Shown here: positions 55,889-64,000 of the stretch, piece by piece
Position numbering within the stretch: the first letter of the stretch is position 1
Layout of the letters: each line of letters starts with the position of its first letter
NCBI GenBank assembly: GCA_035356615.1
Contig: DAOQSN010000011.1
Span: forward strand, 1-64,000
Origin: JAKQDH01 sp029558835
GTDB taxonomy: Bacteria > Planctomycetota > Phycisphaerae > UBA1845
Length of the DNA: 64,000 nt
Direction of reading: 5' to 3'
Translations under genes and position numbers: made by a program
Notes under the pieces: generated by a model
Databases searched by the model: none
The model's input: the letters and a program-made list of their open reading frames with translations, nothing else
Told to the model about the DNA's origin: nothing

Positions 55889-56737
55889 GTGGGTGAGGTG
55901 CGCGTCACGGTCCTGGTAGACAACTACGTCCGGCGCCAGGGGCTGCTGGCTGAGCATGGCTGGGCCTGCTGGGTCGAGACCCCTGCGGGCCGCGTGCTGT
56001 TCGACACTGGGCAGGGGTGGGCGTTGTGGCACAACGTCCGGGAGTTGGGCATCGCGCTGGAGACGGCGGACGCTCTGGTGCTGAGCCACGGCCACTACGA
56101 CCACACGGGGGCTCTGGCCGGCGTGCTGGAGCGTGCTCCGGGCGCGCGTGTGTACGCGCATCCGGCGGCGTTGGACGCCAAGTATGGACGTTCGTCCGAC
56201 GGGCGTGTGCGGGCGATCGGTGTGCCGCAGGAAGGGGTGGGTGTACGCGCTCGGCTAGCGCCGCGTCTCGTACCCACGCGGGGCCCGACCGAGATTGGCC
56301 CCGGGGTCTGGGTGACGGGCGAGGTGCCGCGTGTGACCGATTTCGAGCGCCCGAGCGGCGGCTTCTATCTGGATGCGGCGGAGGGGGTGCCGGATCCCGT
56401 CCTTGATGATCAAGCGCTCCTGCTGCACACTGCAGCCGGTATCGTAGTGGTGCTGGGCTGCGCGCACGCCGGGGTGGTCAACACGCTGCAGTTCGTGCGG
56501 ACTTTGCAGCCGAGGGAACCGATCGCCGCGGTTCTGGGCGGCATGCACTTGTCGGGCGCGTCCGAGGAACGTATCCTACGGACCGTTGAGGCGCTGGCGG
56601 CCCTGGACGTCCGCGAGGTGGTCCCCGCACACTGCACCGGCCAGGCCGCGAGGGCTAAGCTCGCAGCCGGACTGCCGGGGCGGTGCCTCTCTGCAGAAGT
56701 CGGGGCCGTGTTCGAATTCTCTAGCGGAGAAGGCTAG
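55889..56737 (+). CDS. MBL-fold metallo-hydrolase (COG1237 type)
   Basis: Metal-binding LSHGHYDHTGAL, later VLGCAHAGVVNTL and VVPAHCTGQAA, plus LLAEHGWACWVET near the start, match the COG1237 branch (annotated as dihydropterin ribofuranosyl-aminobenzene phosphate synthase in archaea). These enzymes recur next to NifX and MinD-like genes in anaerobes. 282 residues. Start GTG 55889. Confidence 0.88.
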   Translation: MGEVRVTVLVDNYVRRQGLLAEHGWACWVETPAGRVLFDTGQGWALWHNVRELGIALETADALVLSHGHYDHTGALAGVLERAPGARVYAHPAALDAKYGRSSDGRVRAIGVPQEGVGVRARLAPRLVPTRGPTEIGPGVWVTGEVPRVTDFERPSGGFYLDAAEGVPDPVLDDQALLLHTAAGIVVVLGCAHAGVVNTLQFVRTLQPREPIAAVLGGMHLSGASEERILRTVEALAALDVREVVPAHCTGQAARAKLAAGLPGRCLSAEVGAVFEFSSGEG

Positions 56738-56763
56738 CCAGAACATAGACAAGGGAGGAGCAT

Positions 56764-57444
56764 ATGTCAGGCGACTACCGCATGCCGTCGATCGGCGAAA
56801 AAGCACCGGAGTTCGAGGCCGAAACGACTCAGGGGAAGATGCAGTTTCCCAGCGACTACAAGGGAGAATGGGTGGTCCTCTTCTCGCACCCGGCGGACTT
56901 CACGCCGGTCTGCACGACGGAGTTCATGACCTTCGCCAGCATGGCCGCAGAGTTCAAGGCGCTGAACTGTAAGCTCGTGGGGCTGTCCATAGACAGCACG
57001 TTCAGCCACATTGCCTGGCTGCGTACGATCAAGGAGAAGATCGTATACAAGGGCATGAAGGGCGTCGAGGTCATGTTCCCCGTGATCAGCGACCTGACGA
57101 TGGAGGTGGCGCGGAAGTACGGGATGCTGCAGCCGGCGGCGAGCAATACGCAGGCCGTGCGTGCGGTGTTCATCATCGATCCGCAGGCGATCGTCCGCGC
57201 GATGCTCTATTACCCGCTGTCGAACGGGCGCAACATGGACGAGATCAAGCGGCTGCTGATCGCCATGCAGCACTCGGACGAGCACAAGATTGCGACGCCG
57301 GCGAACTGGCAACCCGGCGACGACGTCATCATTCCGCCCCCCGGCTCCTGCGGGGCGGCGAAGGAACGCGTCGAGAAAGCCGGCGCCAACACGACAGTCC
57401 TCGACTGGTTCCTGACGCTCAAGAAGTGTCCGCACGGGAAGTAA
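56764..57444 (+). CDS. peroxiredoxin (Prx6/archaeal AhpC type)
   Basis: Peroxidatic Cys50 in the motif HPADFTPVCTTEF, followed by LVGLSIDSTFSHIAWL and the Prx6-like C-terminal extension NWQPGDDVIIPPPGS. Extra Cys at residue 69, in PPPGSCGAA and in the last seven residues (KKCPHGK) may serve as resolving residues. 226 residues. A perfect GGGAGGAG precedes the ATG. Fits protection of oxygen-sensitive clusters (inference). Confidence 0.93.
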   Translation: MSGDYRMPSIGEKAPEFEAETTQGKMQFPSDYKGEWVVLFSHPADFTPVCTTEFMTFASMAAEFKALNCKLVGLSIDSTFSHIAWLRTIKEKIVYKGMKGVEVMFPVISDLTMEVARKYGMLQPAASNTQAVRAVFIIDPQAIVRAMLYYPLSNGRNMDEIKRLLIAMQHSDEHKIATPANWQPGDDVIIPPPGSCGAAKERVEKAGANTTVLDWFLTLKKCPHGK

Positions 57445-57697
57445 TCGGTCCGCCGACAATGGCGTCTGGTGGTCGGGGCGATGGGACGTGCACCTGCAAA
57501 GGGCGTGTGCGCGACACCGTGCCTTACGTACGCCGCCCTCGGAACGGTGCCGGACGCGTGCCGCGCGGACAGATCCTGACGAGCTTGGTGCCTCTCTGGC
57601 AGCAAAGCGTAAGCGCGTGAGCAGACGGAGCGGATCGCGCCGGCGCTGCAAGCCCCCACAAGCCCTGAACAGATGATCGACGGCGGGAACCGTTGAG

Positions 57698-58666
57698 ATG
57701 CAGGAGCAAATGAGCGAGACAATCGGGCGGTGCGAACCGGTGATTCTCGGATTGGACATCGGCGGCACGAAGACCGCGGTTGTGCTCGGGGATCGTACCG
57801 GATGCATCCATGGTCGCACGGAGTTTGCGACGCAGCCGCAGCGCGGGTTCGACGCGACATGCGCCGAGTTGCTGGCGCATGTGGATGCAATGCAGCGTGA
57901 CGCGGCGGCAGGGGGGCACAGCGAGTTCGTGGTCTCCGTGTCGATCGGCGGGCCCCTCGAGATCGAGGCGGGGATCATCCGCAATCCGCCGAACCTGCCG
58001 GGGTGGGTGGATGTGCCGCTGAAGGAGATTCTCACGCGGCGGATCAGGCGGCCGGTGCATATCGAGCACGACGGCAACGCCGGGGCGCTGGCGGAATGGT
58101 ACTTCGGAGCCGCCCGCGGGGCGCGGAACGTGATCTTCCTGACGATGGGCACCGGGTTCGGCGGCGGCTTGATCCTGGGCGGCGAGCTCTATCGGGGGAC
58201 GACGGATCTGGCCGGCGAGGTGGGACACGTGCGGATCGCGGACGACGGTCCGCTGGCGTTCGGCAAGGCCGGGTCCTGGGAAGGGTTGTGCGGCGGGGCG
58301 GGGATTGCGCGGCTCGCAGCGTTGCGTTATCCGCGGAAGTGGAACACGGCGACGCGAACACTCGACGTGGCCGAGGCGGCGCGGGCCGGCGATGCAGACG
58401 CGCTGGCGGTTCTGGACGAGGTTGGCCGGCACTTGGGCCGCGGTTTGGCAATCCTGCTGGACATACTGAATCCCGAGGTCATCGTGATCGGGTCGCTGGC
58501 GGTTCGACTGGGTGAGCTTGTGCTCAGGCCGGCGCGGGAGGCGCTGCCGGGGGCGTACTCAGCCTGCCGGCTGGTGCCTGCGGCATTGGGCGAGCGGCTC
58601 GGAGACGTGGCGGCGTTGTGTGCGGCCATCCGGGCGTTGGGTGGACCGCTGGCGGCAAGTCCGTGA
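57698..58666 (+). CDS. ROK-family sugar kinase lacking the zinc motif
   Basis: ATP loop LGLDIGGTKTAVV (about 17-29), catalytic Asp in IEHDGNAGALAEW, GTGFGGGLILGG, and GEVGHVRI. Where most ROK proteins have CxCGxxGCxE, this one has FGKAGSWEGLCGGAG, so the structural zinc site is lost. 322 residues, no DNA-binding domain, so an enzyme such as glucokinase or N-acetylhexosamine kinase is likely. Followed by repeat element D and a sugar isomerase-like gene. Confidence 0.85.
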   Translation: MQEQMSETIGRCEPVILGLDIGGTKTAVVLGDRTGCIHGRTEFATQPQRGFDATCAELLAHVDAMQRDAAAGGHSEFVVSVSIGGPLEIEAGIIRNPPNLPGWVDVPLKEILTRRIRRPVHIEHDGNAGALAEWYFGAARGARNVIFLTMGTGFGGGLILGGELYRGTTDLAGEVGHVRIADDGPLAFGKAGSWEGLCGGAGIARLAALRYPRKWNTATRTLDVAEAARAGDADALAVLDEVGRHLGRGLAILLDILNPEVIVIGSLAVRLGELVLRPAREALPGAYSACRLVPAALGERLGDVAALCAAIRALGGPLAASP

Positions 58667-58757
58667 CAGGGTGAGCGGTCGGGGGTAGGTTACGGAAACG
58701 GCGGAACGGGCGTGGTGAAGAGCGGTAGCGTCGGCGCCGTGTGCGTGCCTGGCGCGT

Positions 58758-58938
58758 GTGGCACGCCCAAGCCCGCGTCCGGGTGGCACGCCCAAGCCCG
58801 CGTCCGGGTGGCATGCCCAGGCCCGCGTCCGGGTGGCATGCCCAAGCCCGCCATAAGCGGGCGCCGGCATGCTGTCGCGAAGGGCGGCGTCTCGTGGGTA
58901 AGGAAGCATGGCGGCGCTGCGCTTGGCCATGCCACCCC
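58758..58938 (+). repeat. dispersed palindromic repeat element, copy D, with 25-bp end units
   Basis: Three direct units of 25 bp (GTGGCAYGCCCARGCCCGCG plus TCCGG; 58758, 58783, 58808) lead into a full core from 58833, ending GCGCTGCGCTTGGCCATG and CCACCC (terminus 58921-58937). It fills most of the 328-base gap 58667-58994, in which no gene was seen. Confidence 0.85.
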
Positions 58939-58994
58939 ACGCGGTTGGCCGGTCTCTCTAGTGAACGAGGCTGTCTAGCGATGAGACCAAGGCG

Positions 58995-59987
58995 ATGAAG
59001 TCGCTCCGCGTCGGCGTGGATAGCTACAGTGTGGGGCCGCTACGGCTCGGGCCGCTAGCGCTGCTCGCGTGGGCGAAGGCGCACGAGGCGGAGGGCGTGC
59101 ACTTCAGCGACGTCTATCTTGAGCCGGGACAGACGCTCGATGCGGGGTTGCTGGCTGAGGTGGGCCGGTCGGCGGCCGAGTCGGGGCTGTACGTGGAGTG
59201 GGGCGGCGGCCAGCACATTCCGTTCGACACGACGACGTGGCAGCTGCGGGACCTGGTGCCGATCAACACTTTGGCGGCCCAGCGAGCCCGGGCCGTTGGC
59301 GCGCGCGTGGTACGCTCCTGCTCGGGCGGCCTGATGCGGTGGTCCGACAAGGCGCCGCCGACGGAGGTACTGCTGCGGGAGACGGCGCGGGCGCTGCGGG
59401 CGCAGAAGTCGTTGCTGACCGAGCTGGGCGTCGTCCTGGCGATCGAGCTGCACTTCGAGTTCACGACGTTCGAGTTGCTGCGGCTGTTCGAGATGTGCGA
59501 GGCGGAACCCGGCGGGTACCTGGGGATCTGTCTGGATACGATGAACCTGCTGACCATGCTGGAGGACCCCGTGGCGGGGACGGAGCGGATGCTGCCGTGG
59601 GTGGTGGCCGTGCATGCCAAGGACGGCGCCCTGCGCCTGACCGACGCCGGGCTGGAGTCGTTTACGACAGAGATTGGCAACGGCGTGGTTGATTTCGGGC
59701 GGATTGCGGCCCGGCTGGCCATGCTTGACCGGCCGGTCCACCTGTCCGTCGAGGATCACGGCGGCAGCTTCGCGCTGCCCATCTATGATGCTATGTTCCT
59801 TTCGCGTTTCCCGGATTTGACGGTCAACGAGTTGGCGCGGCTGGTGCATCTGGCTTACACGCGGCCGGCCTCGGTTACACCACTGGACCGCGCGGAATGG
59901 CCGAAGCACTGCGCGGCGCGGGTGGAGCGGGACATCGCCCGTTTGCGGCAGATCGTCAGGGAACAGGCGACGGGGCAGAGAACGTAG
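58995..59987 (+). CDS. sugar phosphate isomerase/epimerase-like TIM-barrel protein
   Basis: AP endonuclease 2/xylose isomerase-like barrel. LAIELHFEFTTFELLRLF holds the first metal-ligand Glu, GICLDTMNLL the Asp, VVAVHAKDGAL the His and LSVEDHGGSF the last Glu. 330 residues. It lies 20 bases before the OYE-type gene, probably in one operon. The substrate cannot be told. Confidence 0.82.
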   Translation: MKSLRVGVDSYSVGPLRLGPLALLAWAKAHEAEGVHFSDVYLEPGQTLDAGLLAEVGRSAAESGLYVEWGGGQHIPFDTTTWQLRDLVPINTLAAQRARAVGARVVRSCSGGLMRWSDKAPPTEVLLRETARALRAQKSLLTELGVVLAIELHFEFTTFELLRLFEMCEAEPGGYLGICLDTMNLLTMLEDPVAGTERMLPWVVAVHAKDGALRLTDAGLESFTTEIGNGVVDFGRIAARLAMLDRPVHLSVEDHGGSFALPIYDAMFLSRFPDLTVNELARLVHLAYTRPASVTPLDRAEWPKHCAARVERDIARLRQIVREQATGQRT

Positions 59988-60007
59988 GAGTTCGCGGGAA
60001 CTTGACG

Positions 60008-61357
60008 GTGCAGTCGCGGCACGAACGCTTTCAGCTCGGCAGTCATGCGGACCTCACTTGCTGCGCTGATCGCCTCGGCGTCGCGATTCCTTTCTCCGAG
60101 GATATTCAGATTCTCTTCTCGCCGCTCGACGTCGCGGGGTACCGCTTGCCCAACCGCTTCGTCGTGCAGCCGATGGAAGGGTGCGATGCCGACCCGGACG
60201 GCGCGCCGGGACAGCTCACCTTTCGGCGCTATCAGCGTTTTGCGGCGGGCGGCAGCGGGCTGATCTGGTTTGAGGCAACGGCGGTGATAGCAGAAGGACG
60301 GGCCAATCCTCGTCAACTGGGGCTCACGCCGGCCAACGTCGGGGCGTTTCGGCGGCTGGTGGAGGAAACGCGGGCCGCGGCCGCCGAGAAACAGGAGTTG
60401 CTGCTGGTTCTACAGCTTACGCACTCGGGACGCTATGCGCGGCCGGAGGGGACACCGCGGCCGGTGATCGCGCAACACAATCCGCTGCTGGACGCGCGCA
60501 TGGGTCTGGACCCAGATCATCCGCTGATCAGCGACGCAGAGTTGGATCAATTACAGGAGGCCTTCGTCGGCGCCGCGAAGCTGGCGGCCGGGGCGGGGTT
60601 TGACGGCGTTGATATCAAGGCATGTCACGGCTACCTCGTTTCCGAGCTGCTGGCGGCATTCGGGCGAACGGACAGCCGCTATGGCGGCCCTTTCGAGAAC
60701 CGGGCGGGCTTCCTCCTGGACGTGGTGGGGCGAATCCGGGCGGAAGTTCCGGGGCTGCTGGTGACCAGTCGGCTGGGCGTTCACGATGGTCTGCCGTATC
60801 CGTACGGGTTCGGCGCCGATGTAGAGACGCTGGCGGAGCCGGTGGAGGTGGCGGAGCGGTTGCGTGCGTTGGGCTGCCCCGTGCTCAATGTTTCGTTGGG
60901 GAATCCGTATTACAATCCGCATGTTGGCCGGCCGTATGATTCTCCGGTAGCGGGGGCCGCGGCTCCGGATGAACATCCGCTGGTCGGGGTGGCCCGCCTG
61001 CTGCACGCGGCTGCGGTTATCCAGCGGGCGGTTCCCGACGTGCCGGTCGTCGGCAGCGGGTATAGCTGGTTGCGACAGCTCTTCCCGCACGTAGCGGCTG
61101 GCGCGATTGCGGCCGGCGACGCCGCGTTGGTGGGGCTTGGACGACTGGCGCTGGCGTATCCCGACTGGGTGCGGGACCTCGCGGCGAACGGGGCCCTCGC
61201 TCCAGACAAGGTGTGCACGACGTGCTCGGGCTGTAGCCAGATCATGCGGGACGGCGGGCGCGCCGGCTGCCGCGTCAGAGACAGCGGCATCTATGCGAAG
61301 GAATACCGCCAGGGCCGCGCGCAGGCGGCCGGTCGCAAGAAGCAGGACAAGCGGTGA
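60008..61357 (+). CDS. OYE-family NADH:flavin oxidoreductase with Fe-S cysteine motif
   Basis: FMN-binding barrel: LPNRFVVQPMEGCDADPDG, LLLVLQLTHSGRYA, DIKACHGYLVSELL and RYGGPFENRAGFLLDVV mark the 2,4-dienoyl-CoA-reductase-like branch (in parts). The C-terminal CTTCSGCSQIMRDGGRAGC supplies four Cys for a [4Fe-4S] cluster, but the usual C-terminal FAD/NADPH domains are absent, so electrons must come from a partner such as the flavoprotein encoded next. GTG 60008 (GGGAA upstream) is chosen; TTG 60002 is possible. 449 residues. Confidence 0.85.
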   Translation: MQSRHERFQLGSHADLTCCADRLGVAIPFSEDIQILFSPLDVAGYRLPNRFVVQPMEGCDADPDGAPGQLTFRRYQRFAAGGSGLIWFEATAVIAEGRANPRQLGLTPANVGAFRRLVEETRAAAAEKQELLLVLQLTHSGRYARPEGTPRPVIAQHNPLLDARMGLDPDHPLISDAELDQLQEAFVGAAKLAAGAGFDGVDIKACHGYLVSELLAAFGRTDSRYGGPFENRAGFLLDVVGRIRAEVPGLLVTSRLGVHDGLPYPYGFGADVETLAEPVEVAERLRALGCPVLNVSLGNPYYNPHVGRPYDSPVAGAAAPDEHPLVGVARLLHAAAVIQRAVPDVPVVGSGYSWLRQLFPHVAAGAIAAGDAALVGLGRLALAYPDWVRDLAANGALAPDKVCTTCSGCSQIMRDGGRAGCRVRDSGIYAKEYRQGRAQAAGRKKQDKR

Positions 61358-63372
61358 TGACCCGTCCCCCTGTGAATACGCAGATCGCCGGCGTGACACT
61401 GCCGGTGCACAGCACGAACACGCTGATCATCGGTAGTGGGGCGGCCGCGCTGAATGCCGCTCTGCAACTCCTGGCGCACGGGCAGCAGGACATCATGCTG
61501 GTCACGCAGCGTTGGGGCGCCGGGGCGTCGAACGAGGCCGGCTCGGATAAGCAGACCTACTACAAGCTCGCGTTGGCGCACTCAGCGTCGGACTCGCCGC
61601 GACAGACGGCGGAGGACCTGTTTCGGGGCGGCTGCATGCACGGCGACATCGCGCTGTGCGAAGCCCAGCATTCGGCGCAGGCCTTCTATCACCTTGTCAG
61701 TCGCGGCGTGCCCTTCCCGCACGATCGTTACGGAGCGTACGTGGGTTATCGAACGGACCACGACCCGCGGGGACGGGCGACGTCGGCCGGGCCGCTGACT
61801 TCGCACCTGATGTGTGAATGCCTCGGCAGGGCGGTGCGCGAGGCGGGCGTCGCCCTCTTCGACCTGCACCAGGTGGTGGCGTTGCTCACGTGCGAAGCCG
61901 GCGGCGAGAAACACGTGTGCGGGGCTGTCGCGCTCGACCAGCGGCGGTTGGCCGGCGGACAGAGTGGCTTCGTGGTCTTCAATGCCGCCAACGTGATTCT
62001 CGCGACGGGAGGTCCGGGCGGGATGTACCGCGCCTCGGTATATCCGGAGAGCCAGGTGGGCTCGACGGGCCTGGCGCTGGCCATCGGGGCCGTGGCCAAC
62101 AACCTTACGGAATCACAGTTCGGCATAGCGTCGTTGGGGTTTCGGTGGAACCTGTCGGGCAGCTATCAACAAGTAGTCCCGCGGTATGTATCGACCGACA
62201 TGAGTGGAGGCGACGCGCGGGAGTTCCTCAACGATGCCTTCAGCGACTTGCGTACGCTGTCGGGCAGGATCTTCCGCAAGGGCTACGAATGGCCGTTTGA
62301 CAGCGCGAAGGCACAAGGCCACGGGTCGTCGCTGATCGATGTGCTCGTATATCAGGAGACGGTGCGCCGTGGTCGGCGGGTCTACCTGGACTTCACGCGG
62401 AATCCAAGCGACCCGACGGGGCGGCAGGCGTGGTCGCTCGACTGCCTGGACGAGGAAGCCCGCCTTTATCTCCAGCGGTCAGGGGCATCGGGAGCGACGC
62501 CCGTTGCGCGCCTGCGGGCGATGAACGACCCCGCCTATGAGCTGTACCGCGGGCACGGCATCGATCTGGCGAGCGACCTGCTGGAAGTCGCGGTCTGCGC
62601 CCAACACAACAACGGCGGGCTGGTCGGGAATGAGTGGTGGGAGTCGAATATACGGCACCTCTTCCCGATTGGTGAGGTGAATGGCACGCACGGCGTGCGC
62701 CGGCCGGGCGGAGCGGCGCTCAACGCGGGGCAGGTGGGCGGTCTGCGCGCGGCCATGTTCATTGCCAGGCGCTACACCCAGCCGCCGCCGGGCGTGGAGG
62801 ATTTTGCGCGGCGAACGGCGCCGCAAATCGCTGCTTGTCTGGAATTCGCTGACCGGGTCGTCGGGCGAAGCGGGGGAGATGGACTGCAGCCGGCGCAGGC
62901 GGTGGACGAAATCCAGACACGCATGTCGGACTGTGCGGCCATTTTGCGGGAGAAAGGCACCGTGACCGCGGCCTGTGACGCGGCTTGGCGTCTGTATGAT
63001 CGCGTGCGGAGAGAACTGGCGCGTTCGGGGACGCAGGCGCTGCCGGCTGCCTTTTCGGCAGTGGACCTGTGCCTGACGCACGCGGTGTACCTGGAGGCGT
63101 TGCGGGAGTACCTGGAGCGCGGCGGGCAGTCGCGGGGCTCGTACCTGGTGCTGAACCCACGGGGTTTGCCCGTGGACGCGAAGCTCGACGAGGAGTGGCG
63201 TTTCCTGCCGGCGCAACCTGCCGACTTCGTGAGTCAGAGGATTCTGGAAGTGCAGCTCACTTCCGAGCGACAGGTGGAGAGGCGCTGGGTGGATGTGCGA
63301 CCGATCCCGAACGTGGACGGCTGGTTCGAGACTGTGTGGAACGACTACCGAAACGACCGGATCGTGTGCTGA
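61357..63372 (+). CDS. FAD-dependent oxidoreductase of the fumarate reductase/succinate dehydrogenase flavoprotein family
   Basis: N-terminal dinucleotide loop TLIIGSGAAALNAAL, GSDKQTYYKLALAHSASDS, VILATGGPGGMYRASVYPES, and late THGVRRPGGAALNAGQVGGLRAA close the FAD domain in family form (in parts). An Ala/Arg-rich helical C-terminus follows. 671 residues. The start overlaps the OYE stop (GTG 61354 or ATG 61357). With the OYE protein it may form a two-component electron-transfer system on a sugar-derived keto or enoate substrate (inference). Confidence 0.83.
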   Translation: MTRPPVNTQIAGVTLPVHSTNTLIIGSGAAALNAALQLLAHGQQDIMLVTQRWGAGASNEAGSDKQTYYKLALAHSASDSPRQTAEDLFRGGCMHGDIALCEAQHSAQAFYHLVSRGVPFPHDRYGAYVGYRTDHDPRGRATSAGPLTSHLMCECLGRAVREAGVALFDLHQVVALLTCEAGGEKHVCGAVALDQRRLAGGQSGFVVFNAANVILATGGPGGMYRASVYPESQVGSTGLALAIGAVANNLTESQFGIASLGFRWNLSGSYQQVVPRYVSTDMSGGDAREFLNDAFSDLRTLSGRIFRKGYEWPFDSAKAQGHGSSLIDVLVYQETVRRGRRVYLDFTRNPSDPTGRQAWSLDCLDEEARLYLQRSGASGATPVARLRAMNDPAYELYRGHGIDLASDLLEVAVCAQHNNGGLVGNEWWESNIRHLFPIGEVNGTHGVRRPGGAALNAGQVGGLRAAMFIARRYTQPPPGVEDFARRTAPQIAACLEFADRVVGRSGGDGLQPAQAVDEIQTRMSDCAAILREKGTVTAACDAAWRLYDRVRRELARSGTQALPAAFSAVDLCLTHAVYLEALREYLERGGQSRGSYLVLNPRGLPVDAKLDEEWRFLPAQPADFVSQRILEVQLTSERQVERRWVDVRPIPNVDGWFETVWNDYRNDRIVC

Positions 63373-63400
63373 ACAGGACTGCGCTAGTGGGAAACCGTGA

Positions 63401-63495
63401 GGGTGGCATGCCCAAGCCGAAGGTGCCGGCATGCTGTCGCACCCGTCGCCGGCTCGACGAAACGCATGGCGGCGCTGCGCTTGGCCATGCCACCC
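63401..63495 (+). repeat. dispersed palindromic repeat element, copy E (minimal form)
   Basis: The cleanest copy: 95 bp with termini GGGTGGCATGCCCAAGC (63401-63417) and GCTTGGCCATGCCACCC (63479-63495), which are inverted repeats with 16 of 17 matches. The core contains GCCGGCATGC and GCATGGCGGC. It begins 28 bases after the stop of the flavoprotein gene, the same distance as copy C from asd. Confidence 0.9.
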
Positions 63496-63543
63496 GCCGT
63501 GTGGCTGTTTACCGACTGGCTGAGGTTGCTCAGGAGTGAAACA

Positions 63544-64000
63544 ATGAGTAGCCGTGCGGTGGCCTTCGTGACCGGTGCCGGCCGTGGGATCGGGCGCGGC
63601 ATCGCTCTGGCGCTGGCACGCGACCGGTTCAACATCGTCGGCAACGATTTGGCATACGAGGCCAATGACCAAACCACCGGTCTGGCGGAAGTCGAGGATC
63701 GGGTTCGTGAACTCGGTGCGGACTTTGCGCCAGCGCCGGGTGACATTGCCCGGCTGGAGGAGCACGAGGGGCTGCTGCAGACGGCGTTGCGGCGGTTCGG
63801 CCGCGTTGACGTGCTGGTCAACAATGCCGGCGTCGCCCCGCTGAGCCGGTGCGACGTGCTCGAAACGACACCGGAGAGCTTCGACCGCGTGCTGGCGGTG
63901 AATGCCCGCGGGGCTTTCTTTCTGACGCAGCGTTTCGCCCGGCACATGATCGGCCAGGCGCGGGGCCCGGTTGCCCCTGCGATTGTCTTCATCTCCTCGG
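63544..64000 (+). CDS. short-chain dehydrogenase/reductase, cut by window edge
   Basis: Only the first 152 codons are inside the window. NAD(P) loop VTGAGRGIGRGIALAL (residues 9-24), LVNNAGVAPL and VNARGAFFLTQRFA are standard SDR blocks; the catalytic Ser/Tyr/Lys lie at and beyond the edge (IVFISS). ATG 63544 follows AGGAG by 7 bases. It probably completes the ROK/isomerase/OYE cluster. Confidence 0.92.
   Translation, partial: MSSRAVAFVTGAGRGIGRGIALALARDRFNIVGNDLAYEANDQTTGLAEVEDRVRELGADFAPAPGDIARLEEHEGLLQTALRRFGRVDVLVNNAGVAPLSRCDVLETTPESFDRVLAVNARGAFFLTQRFARHMIGQARGPVAPAIVFISS

Noticed and set aside
58758..58832. 25-bp direct repeats as a possible CRISPR or iteron origin
   Set aside because: Units abut directly and run into the core of the same dispersed repeat family; no replication gene is nearby.

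Overview
The window looks like a chromosomal piece of a high-GC bacterium of the phylum Planctomycetota, probably close to Phycisphaerae. Three things support this. The 16S rRNA gene at the left edge carries an exact copy of the EUB338-II (planctomycete) probe site. Secreted proteins carry dockerin-like and thrombospondin type 3 calcium-binding repeats. The ATP synthase alpha subunit has a large insertion that I associate from memory with planctomycete homologues. No prophage, CRISPR array, tRNA gene or complete insertion sequence was recognised.

Layout: (1) 1-1862, a reverse-strand 16S rRNA gene with a TTGACA/TAGACT promoter and a boxA-like leader. (2) 1863-23747, surface polysaccharide and glycosylation genes: nucleotide-sugar dehydrogenase, sugar aminotransferase, a CgeB-like glycosyltransferase, two tandem membrane glycosyltransferase-TPR fusions, a PMT/ArnT-like transferase, a flippase-like protein and a GT2 enzyme. 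A Tat-exported nitroreductase-like protein, a CocE/NonD hydrolase and a two-subunit aconitase X are interspersed. The tandem glycosyltransferase pair arose by a duplication whose flanking gene scraps are still readable. (3) 24041-26264, a hybrid sensor kinase with a heme-type CxxCH sensor, split by a frameshift. (4) 26449-35629, a reverse-strand F1Fo ATP synthase operon (atpZ-like, atpI-like, atpB-E-F-H-A-G-D-C). A four-helix-bundle gene cassette with 32-bp terminal inverted repeats and an in-frame stop sits between atpG and atpD. (5) 36246-42682, aspartate-semialdehyde dehydrogenase, a GDSL-like protein lacking its catalytic residues, a CHASE2 nucleotide cyclase and an Asp/Glu racemase. (6) 42814-57444, the most notable region: a sigma-54 activator followed by a methyltransferase, an ABC transporter, two NifX-like proteins, a DUF5320 protein, a membrane protein, two ferredoxin-containing MinD-type ATPases, an FmdB zinc ribbon, a radical SAM enzyme, an Mrp-NifX (MrpORP-type) fusion, a thioesterase, two lipoproteins, an MBL hydrolase and a peroxiredoxin. 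It resembles the orange-protein (ORP) clusters of anaerobes. Two -24/-12 promoters with upstream palindromes fit control by the activator. (7) 57698-64000, a sugar/redox cluster: ROK kinase, sugar isomerase-like protein, OYE-type flavin oxidoreductase, fumarate-reductase-like flavoprotein and a short-chain dehydrogenase cut by the window edge.

A dispersed repeat family with roughly 17-bp terminal inverted repeats (GGGTGGCATGSCCAAGC) occurs five times (A-E). It carries variable tandem expansions at one end; one copy lies in the broken 3' end of a nitrilase-like gene, and most of the others lie directly after gene ends. All function calls come from reading motifs and from family knowledge; no database search was run.
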